Below, piece by piece: positions 5,159 to 11,449 of a DNA stretch of 11,449 bases. The translations under genes and the position numbers were made by a program. Each line of letters starts with the position of its first letter. Within the stretch, counting starts at the first letter, position 1. Origin of the DNA: Sphingomonas sp. (GTDB lineage Bacteria; Pseudomonadota; Alphaproteobacteria; Sphingomonadales; Sphingomonadaceae); contig JASLBO010000173.1 of NCBI GenBank assembly GCA_030146605.1, positions 1 through 11,449 on the forward strand. The letters run 5' to 3'. The notes below the pieces were generated by a model. That model saw only the letters and a list, made by a program, of their open reading frames with translations. It was not told where the DNA came from and did no database searches.

Positions 5159-6601
5159 CTACACATCCGCCGACATCAGCTCCCTGACATCGGTGAGGCG
5201 CCCCGTGACTGCCGCCGCCGCCGCCATGGCGGGGGAGAGCAGATGGGTTCGCGCGCCCGGACCCTGCCTTCCTACGAAGTTTCGATTCGAGGTGGAAGCA
5301 CAACGTTCGCCAGGGGGAACCTTGTCCGGATTCATCGCGAGGCACATCGAGCAGCCGGGCTCGCGCCATTCGAAGCCCGCCTCGGTGAAGATGCGGTCGA
5401 GCCCCTCGGCCTCGGCCTGCAGCTTGACGAGGCCCGAGCCGGGGACGACCAGGGCCTGGCGGATGCGATCGGCGATATGGCGCCCCTTCACCACCGCGGC
5501 GGCGGCGCGCAGATCCTCGATGCGGCTGTTGGTGCAGCTGCCGATGAAGACATGCTCGATCGGGATGTCCTGCATCGCGGTGCCCGCAGCGAGGCCCATA
5601 TAATCGAGCGACTTCTGCGCCGCGACGCGCTTCGAGGCATCGGCGAAGCTTTCCGGATCGGGGATCGCGCCGGTGATCGGGACGACGTCCTCGGGGCTGG
5701 TGCCCCAGGTGAGCGACGGTGCGATGGCGCTGGCGTGGAGGAGGACGGTCTTGTCGTAACGCGCGCCGGCGTCGGTCGGCAGCGTGCGCCAATAGGCGAC
5801 GGCCTTGTCCCAATCCTCGCCCGAAGGCGCGAGCGGACGGCCCTTGAGATAGGCGAAGGTCGTCTCGTCGGGCGCGATCAGGCCCGAGCGCGCCCCGCCT
5901 TCGATCGACATGTTCGAGACGGTCAGGCGGCCTTCGACCGACATCGCGCGGATCACTTCGCCGGTGAATTCGATGACATAGCCGGTGCCGCCCGCCGCGC
6001 CGATCTTGCCGATGATCGCGAGGACGACGTCCTTGGGGCTGACCCCGAAACCGAGCGTGCCGTCGACGCGGATCTCCAGCGTCTTCGACTGCTGGAGCAG
6101 CAGGGTCTGCGTGGCGAGGACATGCTCGACCTCGGAGGTGCCGATGCCGAACGCCAGCGCGCCCAGCGCCCCGTGCGCCGAGGTGTGGCTGTCGCCGCAG
6201 ACGAGCGTGGTTCCGGGGAGCGTGAAACCCTGTTCGGGGCCGACGACATGGACGATGCCCTGCCGCGCATCGAGCGCGTCGATATAGGGCACGCCGAATT
6301 CGGCGACGTTGGCACGCAGCGCGGAAAGCTGGCCCGCGCTCGCGGGGTCGGCGATCGGCAGCGCCTTGCCTGCGGCATCGACCCGCGGCGTGGTCGGCAG
6401 GTTGTGATCGGGTACCGCAAGGGTGAGATCGGGGCGGCGCACCGGCCGGCCGGCGGCGCGGAGGCCGGAGAATGCCTGCGGGCTGGTGACTTCGTGGACG
6501 AGATGCCGATCGATATAGATCAGGCAGGTGCCATCGTCGCGGCGCTCGACGACATGGTCGGCCCAGATCTTTTCATACAGCGTGCGCGGTTTGCTGGCCA
6601 T
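5159..6601 (-). CDS. leuC: 3-isopropylmalate dehydratase large subunit
   Basis: This 480-residue aconitase-family protein is the catalytic [4Fe-4S] subunit of isopropylmalate isomerase. The three cluster cysteines are visible: C356 in FIGSCTNSR, and C417 and C420 in [13 protein letters not shown]. Other landmarks are VPDHN (64-68), [20 protein letters not shown] (135-154) and [12 protein letters not shown] (436-447). Length is normal for LeuC. It begins the leuC - small ORF - leuD - oxidoreductase series and its TAG stop lies inside the ribosome site of the small gene. The region before its ATG at 6601 shows no strong ribosome site, and I could not place a convincing promoter in the 117 bases up to the cytochrome gene. 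No leader peptide or T-box was seen. Confidence 0.97.
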   Translation of the reverse strand: MASKPRTLYEKIWADHVVERRDDGTCLIYIDRHLVHEVTSPQAFSGLRAAGRPVRRPDLTLAVPDHNLPTTPRVDAAGKALPIADPASAGQLSALRANVAEFGVPYIDALDARQGIVHVVGPEQGFTLPGTTLVCGDSHTSAHGALGALAFGIGTSEVEHVLATQTLLLQQSKTLEIRVDGTLGFGVSPKDVVLAIIGKIGAAGGTGYVIEFTGEVIRAMSVEGRLTVSNMSIEGGARSGLIAPDETTFAYLKGRPLAPSGEDWDKAVAYWRTLPTDAGARYDKTVLLHASAIAPSLTWGTSPEDVVPITGAIPDPESFADASKRVAAQKSLDYMGLAAGTAMQDIPIEHVFIGSCTNSRIEDLRAAAAVVKGRHIADRIRQALVVPGSGLVKLQAEAEGLDRIFTEAGFEWREPGCSMCLAMNPDKVPPGERCASTSNRNFVGRQGPGARTHLLSPAMAAAAAVTGRLTDVRELMSADV

Positions 6602-6684
6602 GCGGGCGATCTAGTCCGATCTTGCGCCAGAGCAACCCGCAACGCAATTTTGCGACACGAAGTTCGCCTTCGTCACTCCTCCAC

Positions 6685-6713
6685 CCCTAATCCGGCATTC
6701 GCCGGGATTAGGG
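6685..6713. repeat. REP-like palindrome after the cytochrome c gene
   Basis: Positions 6685-6696 pair with 6701-6713 (CCCTAATCCGGC against GCCGGGATTAGGG) with one bulged base and an ATTC loop. It lies 5 bases beyond the cytochrome stop codon. The core CCGGCATTCGCCGG recurs at 8658-8671, so it appears to be one copy of a dispersed element. It may act as a terminator stem for the cytochrome transcript, although no U run follows. Confidence 0.7.
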
Positions 6714-6718
6714 CATCC

Positions 6719-7558
6719 TTACTGCGCCGGTGCCCGCTCCGCCTCGCCTTTCAGATAGGCCTGGATCGCGTCGATCTCCGGGTCTGTGAGCACGAAGAAG
6801 CTCTCACGCGCCACCACGCTCATCAAGCCGTGATCGGGCCTGGTGCCGACACCGGTGCGGAGCAGCTTCTTGAGCCGGGCGGGATCATAGGCCGCGACCA
6901 TCGGCGCGAGCGCCGGAACCTTGGTAGTTCCGTCCTCCATCGTCCCGTCCTGATGGAGCTTGTGGCAGGCGAGGCATGAGAAATCGGCGATGTAGCGGCC
7001 CATATCGGCGGGGCGCGCGGGCTGCGACAGCTTCGCCGCGCTCGCCATGGCGGGGAGCTTGCCCGCGAGGATCAGCGCGCGACCGATCGGGCCATAGGAC
7101 ATCGTCGCCTGCGAATCCGCGGAGCTTTGTTTGAGCGTGCGGATCCATGCGATGACGCGGCCGACATCCTCGTCGGCAAGATGGCCGAGCGCATAGGTCG
7201 GCATGATGAACAGCGACGAGCCGTCCTTGTGGACGCCGTGCCGGATCGCGCGGACGAGCTCGGCATCGCTCATCGTCGCGGCCGCCCGCGCCAGCGGCGG
7301 CGGGGCGATCCGGCCGAGCATGGGATCCTCGAACAGCATCTTGCCCTCGCCATTGTCGCCGTGACAGTCGCGGCAATTGGCGATCCGCGCCACGCGCGCG
7401 CCTTCGGCGATCGCGGCGGCATCGGTCGGAATCGCGACTTCGCTCATCGGCACGGCGTGCCCCTTGCGGATCACCCATTCGGATCCGGCATAGACGACGA
7501 CCAGCACGAGCAGGACGAGCGCGGCAAGCGCCGCCAGTCCGCGGATGATCCAGCGCAT
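6719..7558 (-). CDS. Membrane-anchored di-haem cytochrome c
   Basis: This 279-residue protein has an uncleaved-looking N-terminal helix (residues about 5-25, RGLAALAALVLLVLVVVYA) that would tether it to the inner membrane, facing the periplasm. Two class-I cytochrome domains follow. The haem sites are CRDCH (62-66) and CLACH (195-199); likely distal methionine ligands are M119 (FIMPTY) and M246 (HGLMSV). Two-domain cytochromes of this type pass electrons between a periplasmic dehydrogenase or the quinol oxidase and the terminal oxidase, but no partner gene is adjacent, so its redox partner is not defined. A clear GGGGGA ribosome site precedes the ATG at 7558. Its upstream neighbour, an epimerase gene, ends 58 bases earlier and is functionally unrelated. 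Confidence 0.92.
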   Translation of the reverse strand: MRWIIRGLAALAALVLLVLVVVYAGSEWVIRKGHAVPMSEVAIPTDAAAIAEGARVARIANCRDCHGDNGEGKMLFEDPMLGRIAPPPLARAAATMSDAELVRAIRHGVHKDGSSLFIMPTYALGHLADEDVGRVIAWIRTLKQSSADSQATMSYGPIGRALILAGKLPAMASAAKLSQPARPADMGRYIADFSCLACHKLHQDGTMEDGTTKVPALAPMVAAYDPARLKKLLRTGVGTRPDHGLMSVVARESFFVLTDPEIDAIQAYLKGEAERAPAQ

Positions 7559-7616
7559 AATTCCCCCAGGCTCAATTACTTGTTACGTGGACAATGCACA
7601 GCGGCGCATCATCAGT

Positions 7617-8579
7617 TCAGAAAGCGGCCGAGACTTCCTTGGGCGAGACATAGAATGGATCATGCGCGAAAGGCAGCGAGTCACCAGCCTTCAACGCATC
7701 TAGCACTGACCGAAAATCCGTCTCGCAGCGGAAATCGAGGACTTGCTCTGCAAGCGTGGCGTCATAGACACGGCCGATCGACTTGGGCAGTTCCCAGCCT
7801 TTCGCCCCGTATAACGCAGGTGCATCGGGAAAATAGCGTGCGATTACTGTCATGGTGTCGTGCTTGAGCTCGTTGCATTCGCCACGCTTGAACGGAGTCG
7901 GGGCCGATATGATGAAGTTTCCGAAGCCGATGTCCGGCGCGCGATCCAGCGCGGCGATGTGCGCGCGGGCGGCATCCTCCACGGTCAGCCGGCGGTGGAG
8001 CAGTTCATTGGCCTTCATATTCTCGCCGGACAAAGCGCGGTGGGTATCGTCCTCCTCGGGGAAGAAGCGACTGGTGCGCAGCACGATTGTGTTGAGGCCA
8101 TGCTCCAGATGCGCGAGCCGGCAGAGTTGCTCGGCGGCGAGCTTGGTGACGCCATAGATGTTGCGCGGCTCGAGCGGGCCACTGGTCTCGTCGAGCCACA
8201 CCGCGTGATCGGCGATCTCGGCGCGGATCGCCTGGCTGATCATCAGCGACGTGGTCGAGGTGAAGACGAAGCGATCGTGCCCCGCCGCGGAGGCCGCCTC
8301 GAGCAGGTTGAGCGTGCCGGTGACGTTGACGTCAACGAACGCCTGCGCCGGATAGCGGACGATATCGGGCTTGTGGAGAGCACCGGCATGGATCACCGCC
8401 TCGATGGCGTGATCGGCGAAGACGCGGTCGATCAGTGTGCGATCGGCGACCGATCCGACCAGCCCGGCATCCGCGCCTGGCGCGATGTCGAGCCCGACCA
8501 CCACATCGCCGCGAGCGCGGAGCATCGGCGCAAGGAAGCGGCCGAGCCAGCCGGAGGAGCCTGTCAAAAGGATATGCAT
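7617..8579 (-). CDS. NAD-dependent epimerase/dehydratase (extended SDR)
   Basis: This 320-residue protein begins with a Rossmann nucleotide-binding motif, GSSGWLG (about 7-13, GxxGxxG), and has the catalytic YxxxK (Y142 and K146 in NIYGVTKLAAEQL) with the preceding Ser/Thr stretch FVFTSTTS (about 106-111). These define the extended short-chain dehydrogenase family, which acts on nucleotide sugars, steroids or similar substrates. No sugar or lipid biosynthesis gene is nearby, so the substrate cannot be named. The frame is open to an ATG at 8597, but MHILLTG at 8579 is the natural start, with AAAAGG just upstream. The N-terminus lies beside the REP-like repeat pair at 8603-8673. Confidence 0.9.
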   Translation of the reverse strand: MHILLTGSSGWLGRFLAPMLRARGDVVVGLDIAPGADAGLVGSVADRTLIDRVFADHAIEAVIHAGALHKPDIVRYPAQAFVDVNVTGTLNLLEAASAAGHDRFVFTSTTSLMISQAIRAEIADHAVWLDETSGPLEPRNIYGVTKLAAEQLCRLAHLEHGLNTIVLRTSRFFPEEDDTHRALSGENMKANELLHRRLTVEDAARAHIAALDRAPDIGFGNFIISAPTPFKRGECNELKHDTMTVIARYFPDAPALYGAKGWELPKSIGRVYDATLAEQVLDFRCETDFRSVLDALKAGDSLPFAHDPFYVSPKEVSAAF

Positions 8580-8602
8580 GCGGGCCTTTTGCCGCATCGG
8601 TT

Positions 8603-8673
8603 ATTCCGGCGAAAGCCGGGATCGCAGGCACCAGCGCGTGCCCGTCGCAAGAGATCCCGGCATTCGCCGGAAT
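8603..8673. repeat. Pair of inverted REP-like elements
   Basis: A 21-base arm at 8603-8623 is mirrored by one at 8653-8673 with 20 of 21 positions identical; 29 bases separate them. Each arm is itself a short hairpin (GCCGG/CCGGC stems with GAAA or ATTC-type loops). The pair fills the gap between the ferritin-like gene (stop 6 bases away) and the epimerase gene. The structure resembles a BIME-style REP pair of the kind common in proteobacterial intergenic DNA. It shares its core with 6685-6713. Confidence 0.8.
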
Positions 8674-8678
8674 GACGG

Positions 8679-9359
8679 TTATACGAGCGCGGGCACCGGC
8701 GACGCCTCGGCTTCAGCAGGGTCGTGCGCATCGGCCCAGTCGGTTCGGCGCCCGAGCCAAGGGTTGAGGAACAGCACAGGCAGCTTGAAGAACAGCAGCT
8801 CCGAATGGATGAAGCTGTCGATCGCCCGCTCCCAATATTTCGGATCGCGTTTGCCATTGGCCTTGAGCCAGCCGTCATAGGGCGCCCAATGGCTCGGCTC
8901 GTCTTTCTCGATGATCCGGAAGATCTTCATCAGCACCTTGTCGCCGGTCACCAGCGGATGGCGCAGCAGGATGTCGACCTGGCGATAGCCGCGCTGCTCG
9001 GTCATCGAGATCACCCGGCAGAGCTTCTCGAACGCGTCGTCGCTGGCCGCGATCGCTGTGGTATCGAGTTCGTCGATCGTCCGGCGGAACATGATCTCGA
9101 CGAAGCGATCGATATGGCCGCAGGTGCGATCGACTTCGAGCGGCATCTTGCCCTGCAACGCGAACCAGCGTTTGAACATCAGATAGTGCTTGCGCTCGTC
9201 AGCGCGGTGCTTCTCGATCGCAGCGATGAGCGCCTGATCGTCCGGTGTACGCGCACGCACTGCCTCGAGAACCCGATCGATACTCGTATAGCCGCGATGC
9301 TCGTTATAGATGTAGATCGAGCACAGAAGATCGAGGTAGCGGCGGCGGAACCAGCCCAT
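8679..9359 (-). CDS. Ferritin-like di-iron protein
   Basis: This 226-residue, mainly helical protein shows a complete ferritin-like di-iron ligand set: E20 (NEHRGY), E55-x-x-H58 (ADERKHY), E121 (TEQRGY) and E154-x-x-H157 (KDEPSHW). The two halves mirror each other, with E-to-ExxH spacings of 35 and 33 residues, as expected for a four-helix bundle built from a duplicated helix pair. Such proteins act as oxygen-dependent oxidases, hydroxylases or iron/peroxide-handling proteins; which applies is not visible. The C-terminus (about 183-226) holds a hydrophobic stretch, FIHSELLFFKLPVLFLNPWL, that might contact the membrane. An in-frame TAG four codons upstream makes the ATG at 9359 the earliest start. 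It follows the unknown membrane-protein gene by 31 bases, so they may share a transcript. Confidence 0.8.
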   Translation of the reverse strand: MGWFRRRYLDLLCSIYIYNEHRGYTSIDRVLEAVRARTPDDQALIAAIEKHRADERKHYLMFKRWFALQGKMPLEVDRTCGHIDRFVEIMFRRTIDELDTTAIAASDDAFEKLCRVISMTEQRGYRQVDILLRHPLVTGDKVLMKIFRIIEKDEPSHWAPYDGWLKANGKRDPKYWERAIDSFIHSELLFFKLPVLFLNPWLGRRTDWADAHDPAEAEASPVPALV

Positions 9360-9364
9360 GTGCG

Positions 9365-9377
9365 GAGGCTACGCCTC
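9365..9377 (-). promoter_or_regulatory. Small hairpin over the ribosome-binding region of the ferritin-like gene
   Basis: GAGGC and GCCTC form a 5-bp stem with a 3-base loop at 9365-9377, a few bases before the ATG at 9359. The only ribosome-site-like bases (GAGG) on the minus strand lie within the stem, so folding would hide them. This could dampen translation unless ribosomes arrive from the upstream gene. It is short, so chance is possible. Confidence 0.3.
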
Positions 9378-9390
9378 GGCGGATCGAGCG

Positions 9391-10644
9391 TCAAACCGCC
9401 TTTGTGCCGTCCCGCTCCGGCGCGACGCCCAATTCCTCGTCACCGGCGTCGTCCGCCGCGGCACCCTCGACTGTTGGGACGGCACCCTCCCCTGTGTTCG
9501 CCTCGGTGGCGGTGGCGGTATCGGTGGCAGCACCGTCATTCGGGTCGGGAGGATCAGCCGGAGCGGCGGCGTCGTCCACGATGGCCACTTTGTCCGCCGG
9601 CTTCCACAGCGGGTCGGGCGCGCGCGGGGCGTCCGCCTTGGCAATGGGGGTTTCCTGTCCCGCCGGCTCGGGCGTGCCGAACGCCGTCTCGTTGAGCAGC
9701 TTGGGCACCAGCCGCTCGAAGAAGCCGGCGAAGAAGCCGATCAGGAAGACGATGATGTCGTTATACGCGGCTTCGCGGCCCTCGATCGGCACGATCTGCT
9801 GCTGTGTGACGAACTTGACCGACACGAGGTCGGACGCGAGCAGGCAATATAGCACGCCGCCGGCAATCGCGCCGATCAGCATGCGGAGCATCACATCGAC
9901 CTGGTTCTCGCGATTCTGTAGGTCGATCACCACTTCGCGACCTTTCAGTCCGATCGCGATCGAGAAAAACGCCCCGATCGAGCCTCCGGCTACCGCGCTC
10001 CACACGGCATCGACCGGCTCTCCGAAAGCGTGAATCCAGTCCAGCACCCCCGACGCAAGCAGCCCGGTTGCCGCCAGCAGGATCGCGACCATCAACAGCG
10101 CCCAGCGGATGTAGAGCGCGCGGGCGATCGAGGTGCGCTCCGCGATGATGTCGTTCTTGACCTGGGCGAGCAGCGTCTGCGCAGTCTCCAGCGTCTGCCC
10201 CGACTTGGGCGCAAGCGGGCTATCGGGTGTGCCCGCTTCGTCGAGCACCGTGATCAAGGCATCGGCCACTCGCCGGTCATAGCGGCACGCCCGCTTGAAC
10301 TGCTCCGACTTGGACGGCTTGAGCCACCAGAGGCTGTCGCCTTCGCCGGTCTCGATCTCTTCCTCCGCGGATCCGCCATCGGGACGGATGCCCGCATGGC
10401 GCCAGCCGTCGATCAATCCGTTGATCTGCCCGCGCATCGGCGCGAGCGGACTGACGGCGCGGCGCTGCAGCGCCTTGACGTCGTCCATGTCGGCGTAATG
10501 GACGATCAGTCGATCGCGCGTACGATAGATCGCGTAGGTAGGCGGATTGTACGAATAGACCTTGATGATCGGGTCACCGGCAGGATCCCTGCGGTTCTTG
10601 ACGATGTCCACGACATTCTTTGCGCACGACAGATCTTCCGCCAT
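9391..10644 (-). CDS. Four-helix membrane protein of unknown function
   Basis: I do not recognise a characterised family. The 417-residue product has a soluble N-terminal part (1-178) with a possible coiled or helical run at about 150-178, then four likely membrane helices near 179-200, 212-233, 252-275 and 296-312. The last carries FLIGFFAGFFERLVPKLL, a Gly/Phe-rich helix followed by a basic ending. Between helices 3 and 4 is a loop of about 20 residues (KFVTQQQIVPIEGREAAYND). Residues 320-417 form a low-complexity acidic tail rich in Ala, Asp, Pro and Glu, probably disordered. The ATG at 10644 is preceded by AGGGG at good spacing, and base composition matches its neighbours. The ferritin-like gene follows by 31 bases, so a common transcript is likely, though a joint function is not established. 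Confidence 0.8.
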   Translation of the reverse strand: MAEDLSCAKNVVDIVKNRRDPAGDPIIKVYSYNPPTYAIYRTRDRLIVHYADMDDVKALQRRAVSPLAPMRGQINGLIDGWRHAGIRPDGGSAEEEIETGEGDSLWWLKPSKSEQFKRACRYDRRVADALITVLDEAGTPDSPLAPKSGQTLETAQTLLAQVKNDIIAERTSIARALYIRWALLMVAILLAATGLLASGVLDWIHAFGEPVDAVWSAVAGGSIGAFFSIAIGLKGREVVIDLQNRENQVDVMLRMLIGAIAGGVLYCLLASDLVSVKFVTQQQIVPIEGREAAYNDIIVFLIGFFAGFFERLVPKLLNETAFGTPEPAGQETPIAKADAPRAPDPLWKPADKVAIVDDAAAPADPPDPNDGAATDTATATEANTGEGAVPTVEGAAADDAGDEELGVAPERDGTKAV

Positions 10645-10716
10645 AGCGATGCCCCTCGCCCGTTCCGGATCGATGCTCCGCCCGGAAAGACGCCAGAATA
10701 GCTGACGCGAGGCTAT

Positions 10717-10725
10717 ACTATACCA
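10717..10725 (-). promoter_or_regulatory. Extended -10 promoter candidate for the membrane-protein gene
   Basis: On the minus strand TGG-TATAGT (10725-10717) makes an extended -10 element (TGn plus a five-of-six TATAAT match). It lies about 72 bases before the start codon at 10644. No good -35 sits at 16-18 bases, which extended -10 promoters do not strictly need. This 152-base gap otherwise shows no strong terminator for the CoA-transferase gene. Confidence 0.4.
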
Positions 10726-10796
10726 GAATTGCAGCGCCGTTTAGTCACAAGATGATAGAATCAGGACACCAGCGCCGAATATCGGGCCGAAGTCTT

Positions 10797-11449
10797 TCAC
10801 GCCACTTCCTCTTCGCTTACGCCCGGCGCCAGCTCGACGAGGCGGAACGGGCTGTCATGGTCGGCGCGCTGGAATACCGCGAGATCGGTGATGATCATGT
10901 CGACGACGTTCTTGCCGGTGAGCGGCAAGGTGCATTCGGGAATGAACTTGGGGTCGCCGTTCTTGCTGCTATGCTCCATCACCACGATGATCTTCTTGAC
11001 CCCGGCGACGAGGTCCATCGCGCCTCCCATGCCCTTGATCATCTTGCCGGGGATCATCCAGTTGGCGATGTCGCCTTTCTCGCTCACTTCCATCGCGCCG
11101 AGCACGGTCAAGTCGATATGCCCGCCGCGGATCATCGCGAAGCTGTCCGCCGACGAGAAATAGACCGAACTGGGCAATTCGCTGATCGTCTGCTTGCCCG
11201 CGTTGATCAGATCGGGATCTTCCTCGCCCTCATAAGGGAAGGGGCCGATGCCGAGCATGCCGTTTTCCGACTGGAGCGTGACCTCAAGGCCCTGCGGGAT
11301 GTGGTTGGCGACGAGCGTCGGGATGCCGATGCCGAGATTCACGTGATAACCTTCGCGCAGCTCCTGCGCGGCGCGCTTCGCGAGCAGATCGCGCACGCCT
11401 GAGCCCGCTTTCGCGACGGCGGCACCTTGCACGGTGCGGAACTCGATCC
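10797..11449 (-). CDS. 3-oxoacid (succinyl-CoA) CoA-transferase, beta part, 5' end outside the window
   Basis: The product is the beta half of a family I CoA-transferase, which moves CoA between succinyl-CoA or acetyl-CoA and a 3-oxoacid in ketone-body use. Diagnostic blocks are VNLGIGIPTLVANHIP, then SENGMLGIGP with the catalytic glutamate, INAGKQT, and IDLTVLGAMEVSEKGDIANWMIPGKMIKGMGGAMDLV. Candidate starts are GTG codons at 11432 and 11396. The frame is open to the edge, however, and the first codons read IEFRTV, like the usual C-terminal end of the alpha subunit, followed by an Ala/Gly-rich run (VQGAAVAKAGSG). The protein may therefore be a fused single-chain enzyme. It ends at GVSEEEVA, about 10-15 residues short of family members, and the next in-frame codons still resemble the missing tail. 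The family call is firm; exact start and completeness are not. Confidence 0.9.
   Translation of the reverse strand, partial: IEFRTVQGAAVAKAGSGVRDLLAKRAAQELREGYHVNLGIGIPTLVANHIPQGLEVTLQSENGMLGIGPFPYEGEEDPDLINAGKQTISELPSSVYFSSADSFAMIRGGHIDLTVLGAMEVSEKGDIANWMIPGKMIKGMGGAMDLVAGVKKIIVVMEHSSKNGDPKFIPECTLPLTGKNVVDMIITDLAVFQRADHDSPFRLVELAPGVSEEEVA

Noticed and set aside
6602..6718. Leucine attenuator leader peptide upstream of leuC
   Set aside because: No short frame with clustered leucine codons and no mutually exclusive hairpins were found; the only strong stem is the REP-like palindrome at the cytochrome stop codon.
5147..6979. 610-codon open frame on the plus strand
   Set aside because: It is antisense to leuC and the end of the cytochrome gene, both unmistakable; it has the Arg/Asp/Gly-rich composition of a GC-driven shadow frame and no family resemblance.
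8724..9695. 323-codon plus-strand frame opposite the ferritin-like and membrane-protein genes
   Set aside because: It spans two opposing genes and their spacer, and turns into an Arg/Pro-rich low-complexity run; typical shadow frame.
1..11449. tRNA, rRNA, CRISPR array, insertion sequence or phage genes
   Set aside because: No cloverleaf, regularly spaced direct repeats, transposase or phage motifs were seen on either strand; the palindromes found are single or paired elements without enclosed genes.

Overview
The window is a high-GC stretch of chromosome in which every convincing gene lies on the minus strand, so genes are read here from high to low coordinates. Gene content points to an alphaproteobacterium, most probably a sphingomonad: a DUF1476 (F1-ATPase zeta-type inhibitor) gene beside bolA and a CGFS glutaredoxin, a leuC-leuD pair, and short GC-rich REP-like palindromes between genes. 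The taxonomic call is inference. It reads as core or housekeeping DNA rather than a mobile island: no transposase, integrase, tRNA, rRNA or CRISPR array was seen.

Layout in transcription order, from the right edge: (1) the beta half of a 3-oxoacid (succinyl-CoA) CoA-transferase, 5' truncated by the window edge and possibly part of a fused single-chain enzyme; (2) a 417-residue four-helix membrane protein of unknown function, followed 31 bases later by a ferritin-like di-iron protein; (3) an extended SDR/NAD-dependent epimerase; (4) a membrane-anchored di-haem cytochrome c; (5) a leucine-biosynthesis cluster, leuC - 38-codon small ORF - leuD - zinc-free MDR quinone oxidoreductase, with leuD and the oxidoreductase overlapping by 38 bases; (6) DUF1476 - bolA - CGFS glutaredoxin, a tightly packed iron-sulfur/energy cluster; (7) a BlaI-type repressor and an M56 BlaR1-like membrane protease overlapping by 4 bases, preceded by a promoter with two matching operator boxes and followed by two tandem hairpins.

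The most interesting features are: the BlaI/BlaR1-type pair, whose receptor lacks a beta-lactam sensor domain and carries an unrecognised periplasmic domain instead; the pair of near-consensus operator boxes exactly 21 bp apart over its promoter; the small membrane-peptide gene wedged between leuC and leuD; the read-through C-terminal tail of LeuD into the next gene; the twofold-symmetric ferritin-like protein; and the CoA-transferase, which appears to continue in frame from an alpha-subunit-like C-terminus and to end early at a TGA followed by a family-like tail. Several strong palindromes (3310-3420, 2217-2260, 2310-2330, 6685-6713, 8603-8673) mark the gene boundaries. I did not find a clearly new multi-gene system.
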